Shown here: positions 19,233 through 26,538 of the stretch, piece by piece
Layout of the letters: every line of letters begins with the position of its first letter
How positions within the stretch are numbered: position 1 is the first letter of the stretch
Assembly (NCBI GenBank): GCA_900548285.1
Contig: URKE01000002.1
Coordinates: 1-64,000 of the forward strand
Origin: an uncultured Eubacteriales bacterium
GTDB taxonomy: Bacteria; Bacillota; Clostridia; Christensenellales; Borkfalkiaceae
Direction of reading: 5' to 3'
Length of the DNA: 64,000 bases
Notes under the pieces: model-generated
Database searches by the model: none
Told to the model about the DNA's origin: nothing
Seen by the model: only the letters and a program-made list of their open reading frames with translations
Translations under genes and position numbers: made by a program

Positions 19233-21092
19233 ATGAAACGAAAGCGAGAAGCAAAACAGCCCGTAGACGAAGTAAGCGCCTACGAGCATATTTTTACCGA
19301 TAAACCCAAAAGCGGGAAAAAGAAAGTCGATTTTTTCGGAAAACTGATAAAAAAAGACTTCAAATACTATTTATTAACGACTTTGTTATATGTAATCAAA
19401 GCGTCGCCGGTATGGATTATTCCCGTTATAACTTCCGAAATAATTAATCTCACAACGGATTATCTCGGCGGGGGAGTCACTTATTCCGCCGCGATCGAGT
19501 CCGCCATAATTTACGCCGTTATTTTCACCGTTTCGCTTCTGCAGAACATACCGATGCACACTCTTTGGGCGACGGTTGCCTCAAAGATGTTCCGCAACAC
19601 CGAAGCGAACATAAAAAGCGCGGTCGTAAGAAAACTGCAAAGGCTTTCGATTACGTATCATAAAGAAATGGAAGCGGGGAAAGTGCAGTCCAAGTTCCTG
19701 CACGACATAACTTGCGTAACGGGGCTTGTTTCGTCGTTGAACGACGTGTTCATTCCCGCGGTCGTCGGCGCGCTTATATCGATAGCCATTGCCGTTTATA
19801 AAAGCGGCGTCGTTTCGCTGTTCTTTCTTCTCGTTATACCGATAAACGTAATTATCGCGATGTTGTTCAGGAAAAAATTGCAAACGAACGCGCATATTTA
19901 CAGACGTAATAACGAAGTCGTTTCCAACAGACTTTCCGAAATCCTCGAAATGCTCACCGTCACGAAGGCTCACGGGCTGGAGGATAAAGAATACGAGGGA
20001 TTCAAAAACGAAATCGAAGCCGTGAAAAAATCCGGGCGGGCGGTGGATATCGCAAACGCATCTTTCGGCTCGGCGTCCTGGGTTGCGGCAAACCTGCTGA
20101 ACGGCGTGTGCCTTGCTTTTTGCGCGTTCCTCGCTTTTAAAAAGGTTATAACGGTCGGCGACGTGGTGCTGTATCAGTCGCTGTTTGCATCGATTAACAA
20201 CAACATTCTCAGCATAATCAACGTTATGCCGTCGATAATAACGGGCAAAGAGAGCGTTAATTCTATTTCCGAACTGATGAACGCGGGCGATATGGAGATA
20301 TCGGACAGAGGAACGCGGCTGCCGCAGATTCGCGGGCAAGTGGACTTCGAGAACGTTTTTTACGCGTATCCGGGCGCGGAAACGCCCACGGTTAAAAATT
20401 TCACTCTCCACGTAAAACCCGGCGAATGTATCGCTGTTGTCGGCGGTTCGGGCGCGGGCAAAAGTACGCTTATGAATATGATAATAGGATTTTTGCTCCC
20501 TACCTCGGGCGATATTTTAATCGACGGCAACTCAATGAAGGATATAAATCTCGACGTATATCGCCATTCGATATCCGTCGTTCCGCAAAACAGCATACTT
20601 TTCTCCGGATCGATAAAAGAGAACATAACTTACGGAATGGATAATTATTCCGACGAAGAACTCGCAGAAGTCGTGAAAGAAGCCGACCTCGAAGAATTGA
20701 TAAAGTCTTTCCCCGAAGGGATAGACACAAACGTCGGTGAGCATGGCGGCAGACTTTCGGGCGGACAGAAACAACGCGTCACGATAGCGAGGGCGTTGAT
20801 TCGCAACCCGAAAATACTTATTCTCGACGAAGCTACTTCCGCGCTCGATAATATTTCCGAATATCACGTGCAGAAAGCGATTTCCGGGCTTATCAAAGGC
20901 AGAACTACGTTCATCGTGGCTCACAGGCTGTCTACCATAAGGGACGCGGACAGAATTGTGGTTATGGATAACGGCGCGCCCGTAGAAATCGGTTCTTACG
21001 ACGAACTTATGGCGAAGAAGGGCGAATTTTATAAGTTGAAAGAGTTAAACGATATAAACTATAAGGAGGCTGAAGAGGGGCTTAACGCTTAA
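19233..21092 (+). CDS. ABC transporter, fused permease and ATPase
   Basis: A 619-residue half-transporter of the MsbA/exporter type: an ABC transmembrane domain with six helices (about residues 40-340) and one nucleotide-binding domain with Walker A GGSGAGKST, signature LSGGQKQRV, Walker B ILILDEATSALD and the H-loop AHRLS. I choose the ATG at 19233, which has gagg 9 bp upstream, over the ATG at 19218. It would work as a homodimer, as no partner gene is adjacent. The substrate cannot be told; lipids, peptides or drugs are all possible. Confidence 0.92.
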   Translation: MKRKREAKQPVDEVSAYEHIFTDKPKSGKKKVDFFGKLIKKDFKYYLLTTLLYVIKASPVWIIPVITSEIINLTTDYLGGGVTYSAAIESAIIYAVIFTVSLLQNIPMHTLWATVASKMFRNTEANIKSAVVRKLQRLSITYHKEMEAGKVQSKFLHDITCVTGLVSSLNDVFIPAVVGALISIAIAVYKSGVVSLFFLLVIPINVIIAMLFRKKLQTNAHIYRRNNEVVSNRLSEILEMLTVTKAHGLEDKEYEGFKNEIEAVKKSGRAVDIANASFGSASWVAANLLNGVCLAFCAFLAFKKVITVGDVVLYQSLFASINNNILSIINVMPSIITGKESVNSISELMNAGDMEISDRGTRLPQIRGQVDFENVFYAYPGAETPTVKNFTLHVKPGECIAVVGGSGAGKSTLMNMIIGFLLPTSGDILIDGNSMKDINLDVYRHSISVVPQNSILFSGSIKENITYGMDNYSDEELAEVVKEADLEELIKSFPEGIDTNVGEHGGRLSGGQKQRVTIARALIRNPKILILDEATSALDNISEYHVQKAISGLIKGRTTFIVAHRLSTIRDADRIVVMDNGAPVEIGSYDELMAKKGEFYKLKELNDINYKEAEEGLNA

Positions 21093-21135
21093 TGTTCCGA
21101 TATTTTACGTCCGAACCGCGGCGTTAAAAAATAAT

Positions 21136-21207
21136 AAAACCCCGCAGGGGAAAGTTTTACGTGCGCAAAGTTTTTTGCGCATAAGGCTTTTCCGGCGGGG
21201 TTTTTAA
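21136..21207 (+). terminator. Branched terminator after the ABC exporter gene
   Basis: Outer stem aaaaccccgc (21136-21145) with gcggggtttt (21195-21204), an inner hairpin gcgcaaa/tttgcgc, then T-rich sequence. The opposite strand also ends in a T-rich run, so it may act in both directions. Confidence 0.75.
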
Positions 21208-21235
21208 TTTGTTTTTTGCCCGATATATGGCTGAG

Positions 21236-21271
21236 TACAAAAAATCTCCGCGTAAATTACTTCTTACGCGG
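21236..21271 (-). terminator. Rho-independent terminator after rpsT
   Basis: Stem ccgcgtaa (21271-21264 on the minus strand) with ttacgcgg (21255-21248), followed on the minus strand by AGATTTTTTG. Confidence 0.8.
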
Positions 21272-21318
21272 ATAATTTCGGATTATGTTATTTCGATTCG
21301 GATTCCGACTTGGAAAAA

Positions 21319-21585
21319 TTACGCTTTAAGAGCGTTGATTCTCTTGATAAGTCCCGATTTCTTGTTGGCGGCAGTATTCTTATGATATACGCCTTTGGAA
21401 ACGGAAGAATCGATAATCGAAGCGGTTTCGGGATAAAGTTTGATTGCTTCGTCGTAGTTGCCGGCTTCGATAAGAGCGTTGAGTTTCTTAATAGCGGTTT
21501 TAACTTCGGATTTGTTATCCTTATTAACGGCATTCTTCTTCACGTTTACAAGAACACGCTTTTTAGCGGATTTGATGTTAGGCAC
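21319..21585 (-). CDS. rpsT: 30S ribosomal protein S20
   Basis: An 88-residue, very basic helical protein with the S20 pattern (PNIKSAKKRV at the start, HKNTAANKKSGL near the end). It binds 16S rRNA in the small subunit body. The start is GTG at 21585 behind a strong ribosome site (aaaggag). It is divergent from gpr, with its own promoter and terminator, a typical arrangement in Firmicutes. Confidence 0.96.
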   Translation of the reverse strand: MPNIKSAKKRVLVNVKKNAVNKDNKSEVKTAIKKLNALIEAGNYDEAIKLYPETASIIDSSVSKGVYHKNTAANKKSGLIKRINALKA

Positions 21586-21627
21586 TTTATTTTCTCCTTT
21601 GATGAGTTCGTTTTATACAGTACTCCT

Positions 21628-21656
21628 ATTTTATCACAAAAAAAACGGTTTGACAA
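21628..21656 (-). promoter_or_regulatory. Sigma-A promoter of rpsT
   Basis: On the minus strand TTGTCA (21656-21651), 17 bp, TAAAAT (21633-21628), about 40 bp upstream of the rpsT start. Confidence 0.65.
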
Positions 21657-21715
21657 GAATATTTAGCGGTTTTTTGTAAATAATATTATATATTTTTCAA
21701 AATTCGGGGTGCGGT

Positions 21716-22642
21716 ATGTTGGATAAAAGAACGATCAGATGCGATCTTGCAATCGATATGGCGGAAGCCGAAGGGCTCGGCTCGAAAATCGAATCGGATA
21801 TCGTCAGCGGGAAGTACGGCGTAAAAAGAGAAGTGATAACGATAAAAAATCAGGCGGATGAAGAAAGGACGGGGGTTAAAAGAGGAAGATACGTCACGCT
21901 TACGCGGCGGGGCGTTTACGCGGAAAGTGACGACGAAAAGATTTATTTTCAGCGTTGCCTTGCAAAGGCAATCAGAGAAACCGTCGATTTTCTCGATCTC
22001 GATTCCGATATAACGACGCTCGTTCTGGGGCTCGGCAACGGCTATATGACGTCCGACGCGCTCGGAAAAAACGTTTGCGAGGGAATTATAACGACGAGGC
22101 GACCGGGCGAGCCGATTAAAAACGACGTCGATAAAATAAAAGAAGTCTGCGCGTTTCATGCCAACGTCTGCGGTGTAACGGGCGTAGAAAGTTCGGAAGT
22201 CGCGCGAGGACTTGTGAACGAAATAAAGCCCGATCTCGTTATATGCGCCGATTCGCTTTGCGCTTTTCGCGCGGACAGAATAGGCAGAAGTTATCAGATT
22301 ACCACCCGCGGAATAAAAGCGGGCAGCGGGGCGGGAAACACAACGGGAAAATCGTCGGGAAAATCGACGGGAAAATCGGTCGGCAAGGAAATCAGCGAAG
22401 AAACGCTCGGTGTTCCCGTTGTGGCGATCGGCGTTCCCTTCGTCATTTCCGCAAGGCGGCTTATCCGCGACGCGTCGGGCGGCGACGGCGGGTTTGACCC
22501 TGTTTCGCCGGAAGAAGATATGTTCGTAACGTATCGCGACGTCGACGCGATTTTAAAAGAATGTTCGTCGGTTATTTCTGCATCCATAAATTTTGCTTTG
22601 CAACCGGGCTTGTCCGTGGCGGACGTTTTGTCGTTTTCCTGA
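21716..22642 (+). CDS. gpr: Germination protease Gpr
   Basis: Endopeptidase that degrades small acid-soluble spore proteins at germination; made in the forespore as a zymogen. The 308 residues show the family blocks TDLA-like IRCDLAIDMAE, LVLGLGNGYMTSDALGKNV, the VSGVTG-like CGVTGVESSEVARGLV, PDLVICADSLC and ETLGVPVVAIGVPFVI. Between PGSG-like KAGSGAGN and the E-ETLG block there is an insertion of GKSx repeats (see repeat at 22344-22383). The start ATG has only a weak ribosome site. A forespore (sigma-G) promoter is expected from the family but I could not identify one. Confidence 0.94.
   Translation: MLDKRTIRCDLAIDMAEAEGLGSKIESDIVSGKYGVKREVITIKNQADEERTGVKRGRYVTLTRRGVYAESDDEKIYFQRCLAKAIRETVDFLDLDSDITTLVLGLGNGYMTSDALGKNVCEGIITTRRPGEPIKNDVDKIKEVCAFHANVCGVTGVESSEVARGLVNEIKPDLVICADSLCAFRADRIGRSYQITTRGIKAGSGAGNTTGKSSGKSTGKSVGKEISEETLGVPVVAIGVPFVISARRLIRDASGGDGGFDPVSPEEDMFVTYRDVDAILKECSSVISASINFALQPGLSVADVLSFS
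22344..22383 (+). repeat. 12-bp tandem repeat inside gpr
   Basis: Three to four copies of a 12-bp unit (cgggaaaatcgt and variants) encode GKSS-GKST-GKSV within gpr, in frame. It lengthens a surface loop just before the conserved ETLG(V/I)PV strand. Confidence 0.8.
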
Positions 22643-22711
22643 AAAACTTTGCCCGGAATCACTGCCGAAAAACACATCGAACGACTTATCGGAAAACTTA
22701 CTGAAAAACGA

Positions 22712-22740
22712 TTGACATCGCAGGCGGATAGTGGTAGAAT
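22712..22740 (+). promoter_or_regulatory. Sigma-A promoter of the riboswitch-folT unit
   Basis: TTGACA (22712-22717), 17 bp, TAGAAT (22735-22740). The predicted transcript starts about 10 bases before the riboswitch aptamer. Confidence 0.85.
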
Positions 22741-22756
22741 AACAACAAATTAAAAA

Positions 22757-22856
22757 GCAGAGTAGTACGGAAAGCGTCAAGTAGCATATAACGGGATGTT
22801 GAATATGCGCGAAAAGGCGATTAAAAAACCTTGCGATTTTCCGACGCATCCAATGC
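22757..22856 (+). ncRNA. Tetrahydrofolate (THF) riboswitch aptamer
   Basis: The leader of the folate transporter gene carries the conserved core of the THF (folT) riboswitch: GAGTAG near the 5' end, AGCGTCAAGTA, the GGGATGTTG element and the 3' GCATCC strand, closed by gca (22757-22759) with tgc (22854-22856). The helix cggaaa (22769) pairs with ttttccg (22838) across the internal part, and the loop includes a GNRA-like gaaa. The expression platform is the hairpin at 22957-22984. The class senses reduced folates and represses folate uptake genes when folate is plentiful. Confidence 0.88.
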
Positions 22857-22956
22857 AAAATCACGGCCGCTTGCCGCAAATCCTTTTTTCGGGCAAGCCT
22901 GACGGCGAGTTTTATTCTTGTCCGGTATGTTTCGGCGGCGCGCCCCTTTTTCTTGG

Positions 22957-22984
22957 AACTCCACTTTACAAAAGGAGTTTTTTT
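22957..22984 (+). terminator. Riboswitch expression platform: terminator/ribosome-site hairpin
   Basis: Stem aactcc (22957-22962) pairs with ggagtt (22974-22979), followed by seven T residues that reach the folT ATG. The 3' arm contains the ggag ribosome site. Folding would therefore block translation initiation and could also end transcription. An earlier hairpin cttgcc/gggcaag (22870-22897) lies between aptamer and platform. Confidence 0.7.
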
Positions 22985-23641
22985 ATGCAAAAAAAGTCGT
23001 TCAACTTCGGCAATTTGTTCTTTTCGGAAATTTTCCGCAACTCTTCGCGGGCAAAAAAAATCGCCTCGATAGCCGTTTTCGCCGCACTTTCGGTGATGAC
23101 GAATATGTTTCTCGAGGTTAAAATTTTCGATCTTCAGTTTTCTCTCACCATTTTCGTTTCGACGATAATCGGCGTAATCTTAGGTCCGATTGCAGGCTTC
23201 ATAACTTGCGTATTCGGCGATTTCATCGGCTATGTTTCCAATTCCTGGGGGCTGATTTATATGCCGTGGGTAGGCATATCCACGGGGTTGTTCGCTTTTC
23301 TCGCCGGGATTATCCTCGGCGGAGTTTTTAATGCGAAAGAAGAAATTAACTATGGAAAAATGTTCGCGCGGCTTGCCGTTTTCGCGGCGGTTTCGTTCGT
23401 CGTATGCACGATAGCGGTGAATTCCACGGGTTTTTACGTATATAATTATCATCTCGGCTTCGGCAAGAATTTCGTCGCGTTCGCCGAGAAGAATTTCGGC
23501 GGAAACTGCGCGTTTTTCGTCTATGTGTTATACAGATTGTTCTTTTTGGGACAGATATGGAACAGCGTTGCCAATTACGCGCTTCTTTTCGCCTTCTTCC
23601 CCGTGCTGAAACGCGTTCTTTCGCGTCGGACGGCGGGCTGA
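22985..23641 (+). CDS. folT: Folate ECF transporter S component
   Basis: A 218-residue membrane protein with about six helices and the ECF S-component look: the N-terminal SSRAKKIASIAVFAALSVMT binding motif for the T component, then EVKIFDLQFSLTIFVSTIIGVILGP and the FGDFIGYVSNSWGLIYMPWVG loop. It captures folate for import with the shared EcfA-EcfA'-EcfT module, which is not in this window. The ATG at 22985 follows the ribosome site in the riboswitch platform; an ATG at 22796 is in frame but lies inside the aptamer. The 3' end overlaps the convergent flippase gene by 67 bp. Confidence 0.9.
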   Translation: MQKKSFNFGNLFFSEIFRNSSRAKKIASIAVFAALSVMTNMFLEVKIFDLQFSLTIFVSTIIGVILGPIAGFITCVFGDFIGYVSNSWGLIYMPWVGISTGLFAFLAGIILGGVFNAKEEINYGKMFARLAVFAAVSFVVCTIAVNSTGFYVYNYHLGFGKNFVAFAEKNFGGNCAFFVYVLYRLFFLGQIWNSVANYALLFAFFPVLKRVLSRRTAG

Positions 23642-25125
23642 TTCTTTCCGTCGAAATCGAGCATTCCGAAAACGTAGAATAGAATAAGCGGAACGCCGAG
23701 CGAGATTACGGAAGAAATCGCCGCGGCGAAAAATTCGCCTGCGCCCGGCAAAAACAGGTTGTTCGCAAAATATCCGGCAAGGCAACCCGGAATGACAAAC
23801 GCCGCCGCGCGGACGATATACGAGGCGGTATCCGGGCTTTTGGGGCATACCTTATTAACCGCGCGGAGATTTAAAACGGCGGTGACGGAATAACTTAAAA
23901 TCATTCCGAGGATAAGCGAATCCACGCCGAGATATTTCGGAAGAAAGACTATCGATAAAACGAGCGCGGTTGCGCCTGAAAGGTAATAAAGAAGCGATTG
24001 TTTTTCCTTGTTCAACGAATTTAAAATGCTTGTGGTGATAATGGTGATGCTCATCGGCAACATCGTTATCGCCCCTTTTTTTACGTAAATCCCCGCGGCG
24101 CGGTCGGCGTAAATTATCGAACCTATCGCTTCGCCGGCGGAAAGGAAAACGGGGATAATGAGGCACGCCGTGAAAACGGAAAACTTTACGGCTTTCTCCA
24201 CGTTGTTTTTAAGCGTGAGAAAATTTCCGGAGTAATAGTTCGAGGAAAGTTCGGGAACGAGGACCAGCGCGAGCGAACCGATAAACGTGGACGGCATAAA
24301 AATGAGAGGAAAAGCCATTCCGAAAACCTTGCCGAATTCCGAAACCGCGGCCGCTTCGCTCATGCCGTAGCGGATGAGCCTTGCGGGCAGAAGTACGGCT
24401 ATAAGCGTGTTAATGAGCGAAGTTGCCGTTCGCATGAACGTTATCGGCGCGGACGAAACGAACAGAGGTTTTAATTCCGATTTCGGTAAAGAGAGCCGTC
24501 CGCCTTTTGTGAAATACGCTGTCAGCGAGGCTGAAAACGAAAAGACGTACGATATTAAAACCGCATACATCGCGCGTTTCGCGCCGTTCATAAAATCCGT
24601 CGAAAATTTGACGAGAACCACTCCCGCCGCAACCATCACGATTTCTTCGAACAGTTCGATAAGGCTGTAAGTCAGGAACCTTTCGTTGCCCCAGAACGTT
24701 CCGCGGATCACTGCGTAAACGGACGTTATGATAAGCCCCGGGATAACGATGGATAAAAGTTCGGAGCATCTTTTATCGGAGAAAAGAAAATCGGTTACGG
24801 GCAGACGCGCCAAAACGAGAAAAGTCACGGGGACGGAAACGATAAGAGTTAAAAGTATACCCGAAGAAACGACCATTCCGTTGTTTCGGCTTTTCCCTTC
24901 TTCGCGATTTTTTATCATCGTTCTCGAAACCGTTATCGGTATTCCCGACGAGGTTATCGTCATAAACAGTCCGAGAACGGAAAGGGCGATCTGATATAAT
25001 CCCAGCCCCTCGGAGCCTAACTCGCGCGATAAAAACACTCTGTAAATAAATCCGAGAAAACGTTCTGAACTTGAAAGAACGGTGACGATTACGACCGTTT
25101 TGAAAACTTTTTTAATAATACTCAC
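23575..25125 (-). CDS. SpoVB-type polysaccharide/lipid flippase
   Basis: A 516-residue polytopic membrane protein (about 14 helices) of the MOP/MATE-like polysaccharide biosynthesis family, closest in pattern to stage V sporulation protein B (SERFLGFIYRVFLSRELGSEGLGLYQIA near the start, the SGIPITVSRTM block after it). Family members flip lipid-linked peptidoglycan or polysaccharide precursors. It is convergent with folT and divergent from the LysM gene. A second member lies at 44.2-45.6 kb; I cannot assign which is spoVB proper, so no symbol is given. Confidence 0.88.
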   Translation of the reverse strand: MSIIKKVFKTVVIVTVLSSSERFLGFIYRVFLSRELGSEGLGLYQIALSVLGLFMTITSSGIPITVSRTMIKNREEGKSRNNGMVVSSGILLTLIVSVPVTFLVLARLPVTDFLFSDKRCSELLSIVIPGLIITSVYAVIRGTFWGNERFLTYSLIELFEEIVMVAAGVVLVKFSTDFMNGAKRAMYAVLISYVFSFSASLTAYFTKGGRLSLPKSELKPLFVSSAPITFMRTATSLINTLIAVLLPARLIRYGMSEAAAVSEFGKVFGMAFPLIFMPSTFIGSLALVLVPELSSNYYSGNFLTLKNNVEKAVKFSVFTACLIIPVFLSAGEAIGSIIYADRAAGIYVKKGAITMLPMSITIITTSILNSLNKEKQSLLYYLSGATALVLSIVFLPKYLGVDSLILGMILSYSVTAVLNLRAVNKVCPKSPDTASYIVRAAAFVIPGCLAGYFANNLFLPGAGEFFAAAISSVISLGVPLILFYVFGMLDFDGKNQPAVRRERTRFSTGKKAKRSA

Positions 25126-25140
25126 CCCGATGTTTTGATT

Positions 25141-25170
25141 TTGACAGTACCTTTTAAAGTGTTCTATAAA
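25141..25170 (+). promoter_or_regulatory. Sigma-A-like promoter of the LysM gene
   Basis: TTGACA (25141-25146), 18 bp, TATAAA (25165-25170). The leader of about 20 bases has no Shine-Dalgarno sequence. Confidence 0.6.
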
Positions 25171-25196
25171 ATGTTTATTAAAAATATAATTGAACT

Positions 25197-25511
25197 ATGA
25201 ATAAAAAATTTGATAATATCGGACGGTTCAAAAAGATTTTCGTTTATAAAACGGAGCGCGGCGACGATCTTCTTTCGATCGCGGAAAAATTCGGTACGAC
25301 TGAAAGGATAATCGTCGCCGACAACCTTTTGACGGAAGAGCCTCGCCCCGGCGAAATGCTCGTCGTCGAAAAGCCGGAGGGCAGAGCGTACGTCGTCAAG
25401 CCTTTCGATACGTTGGAAAGTATTTCCGGCGGCGATAAAAAACGCGAACTCGAAATTCTCAAAAACAATAAAACCGATTTTATTTACGTCGGGCAGAAAC
25501 TTTATATCTGA
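25197..25511 (+). CDS. Small protein with two LysM domains
   Basis: A 104-residue protein consisting almost only of two LysM modules: KTERGDDLLSIAEKFGTTERIIVADN...EPRPGEMLVV and then a degenerate one (VVKPFDTLESISG...VGQKLYI). LysM modules bind N-acetylglucosamine-containing glycans such as peptidoglycan or the spore cortex. There is no signal peptide or membrane anchor, so it could act in the mother cell on the spore surface, as known for LysM spore proteins; that is inference. No ribosome site is visible. Confidence 0.8.
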   Translation: MNKKFDNIGRFKKIFVYKTERGDDLLSIAEKFGTTERIIVADNLLTEEPRPGEMLVVEKPEGRAYVVKPFDTLESISGGDKKRELEILKNNKTDFIYVGQKLYI

Positions 25512-25560
25512 TATATATCGGAAGTTTTGCCGCGCGACGTAATTTATCGATAAGTTTAAC

Positions 25561-25605
25561 TTGACAAACCTTCCGACGTATGATATTATAATGATACGGA
25601 GTATC
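25561..25605 (+). promoter_or_regulatory. Promoter and palindromes upstream of the fur-family gene
   Basis: TTGACA (25561-25566), 17 bp, TATTAT (25584-25589). The -10 region is embedded in the palindrome attataat with flanking gat/atc-like bases, similar to Fur/PerR boxes, and a second inverted repeat gatac-gga-gtatc (25593-25605) covers the ribosome site. Autoregulation by the gene product is a reasonable inference. Confidence 0.55.
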
Positions 25606-25610
25606 GTTAA

Positions 25611-26036
25611 ATGAAATCGAGAAGGAATACGTCGCAAAGAGCGATGGTTGCGGAAATCGCGAAAAGATTATATCATCCGAGCGCTGAAGAAGTTTACGCC
25701 GAGGTTAAAAAATGCGAAAAGGGTGTCGGCAGGGCGACCGTTTTCCGCAATCTTAATCTGCTTGCGGACGACGGAGTTTTTATGAAAGTGTGTTTTCGCG
25801 GCGAACCGGCGCGGTTCGACACGAATCCTGCAAAGCACGACCATTTTTTATGCAACGTCTGCAAGGCGATAACCGATTTACCTCCGCTGTCGCAAACCGA
25901 TAACGACGCGGAAAAGGACGAGTTGATTCGCCGCGGTTTCAAGGTCGAGAGTAAATCGGTCGCATATTACGGCGTTTGCGACAAATGCAATTGCCTGCGG
26001 CTATCCGAGCATGAATTGAACCCCGTTAAGACCTGA
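25611..26036 (+). CDS. Fur/PerR-family metalloregulator
   Basis: A 141-residue regulator: winged helix (SAEEVYAEVKKCEKGVGRATVFRNLNLLADDGVF) followed by the dimer domain with KHDHFLCNVC and C-terminal CDKCNC, giving the two CxxC pairs of a structural zinc site. The family senses ferrous iron, peroxide or other metals; the sequence looks nearer to PerR than Fur, but I do not assign it firmly. The operator-like palindromes upstream suggest self-control. ggag lies 9 bp before the ATG. Confidence 0.88.
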   Translation: MKSRRNTSQRAMVAEIAKRLYHPSAEEVYAEVKKCEKGVGRATVFRNLNLLADDGVFMKVCFRGEPARFDTNPAKHDHFLCNVCKAITDLPPLSQTDNDAEKDELIRRGFKVESKSVAYYGVCDKCNCLRLSEHELNPVKT

Positions 26037-26104
26037 TTCGGTTTAAATTTCGCTCGATTAAAAGGAAAACCGATAAAAAAATTGATTAACAATGGCGAAA
26101 ACGC

Positions 26105-26133
26105 TTGCTAAAATATATTCGATATGATATACT
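26105..26133 (+). promoter_or_regulatory. Sigma-A promoter of secG
   Basis: TTGCTA (26105-26110), 17 bp, TATACT (26128-26133), about 38 bp upstream of the secG start. Confidence 0.6.
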
Positions 26134-26171
26134 TGAAGTAATCGAATATAAATAATACGGAGAAATAAATA

Positions 26172-26459
26172 ATGCTTGCTAACTTACTTATGGATAATTG
26201 GACGCTGAAAATGATCATTTGCGTACCCAGCGTAATATTAGCCGTTCTTTGCGCGATTTTCATTATTATCGTAATAATGCTTCAACCGAGCAATTCGGAT
26301 GGTATCAGCGCGCTCAACGGTCAGCAGGAAACCTTTTTTGCCGATAAAAAGAATAAGAGCAAAACTTTGGAGAGCAAACTTAAAAGACTCACCGTTATCA
26401 CGATAGTCGTTATGGCAATCTGTATGGTAGCGTTCTGCGTGGCTCAATTCTATCTTTAA
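26172..26459 (+). CDS. secG: Preprotein translocase subunit SecG
   Basis: A 95-residue protein with two transmembrane helices (about residues 14-38 and 74-94) separated by the conserved LQPSNSDGISALNG loop. It is the non-essential small subunit of SecYEG. secG followed by rnr and smpB is a well-known Firmicutes order, which supports the call. A terminator follows directly. Confidence 0.94.
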   Translation: MLANLLMDNWTLKMIICVPSVILAVLCAIFIIIVIMLQPSNSDGISALNGQQETFFADKKNKSKTLESKLKRLTVITIVVMAICMVAFCVAQFYL

Positions 26460-26473
26460 TAAGCGGGAAAACA

Positions 26474-26504
26474 AAGGCGACTTAATCGGTCGCCTTATTT
26501 TTTT
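26474..26504 (+). terminator. Terminator between secG and rnr
   Basis: Stem aaggcgac/gtcgcctt with a 7-base loop followed by seven T residues. It probably attenuates rather than fully isolates rnr, which has no recognisable promoter of its own. Confidence 0.88.
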
Positions 26505-26538
26505 GCCGAAAATCAAAAGCGAAAAACAAAAAACAAAT

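Noticed and set aside
22796..22984. In-frame extension of folT from the ATG at 22796
   Set aside because: It lies inside the THF aptamer and would translate the riboswitch; the ATG at 22985 has the ribosome site and gives the normal N-terminus.
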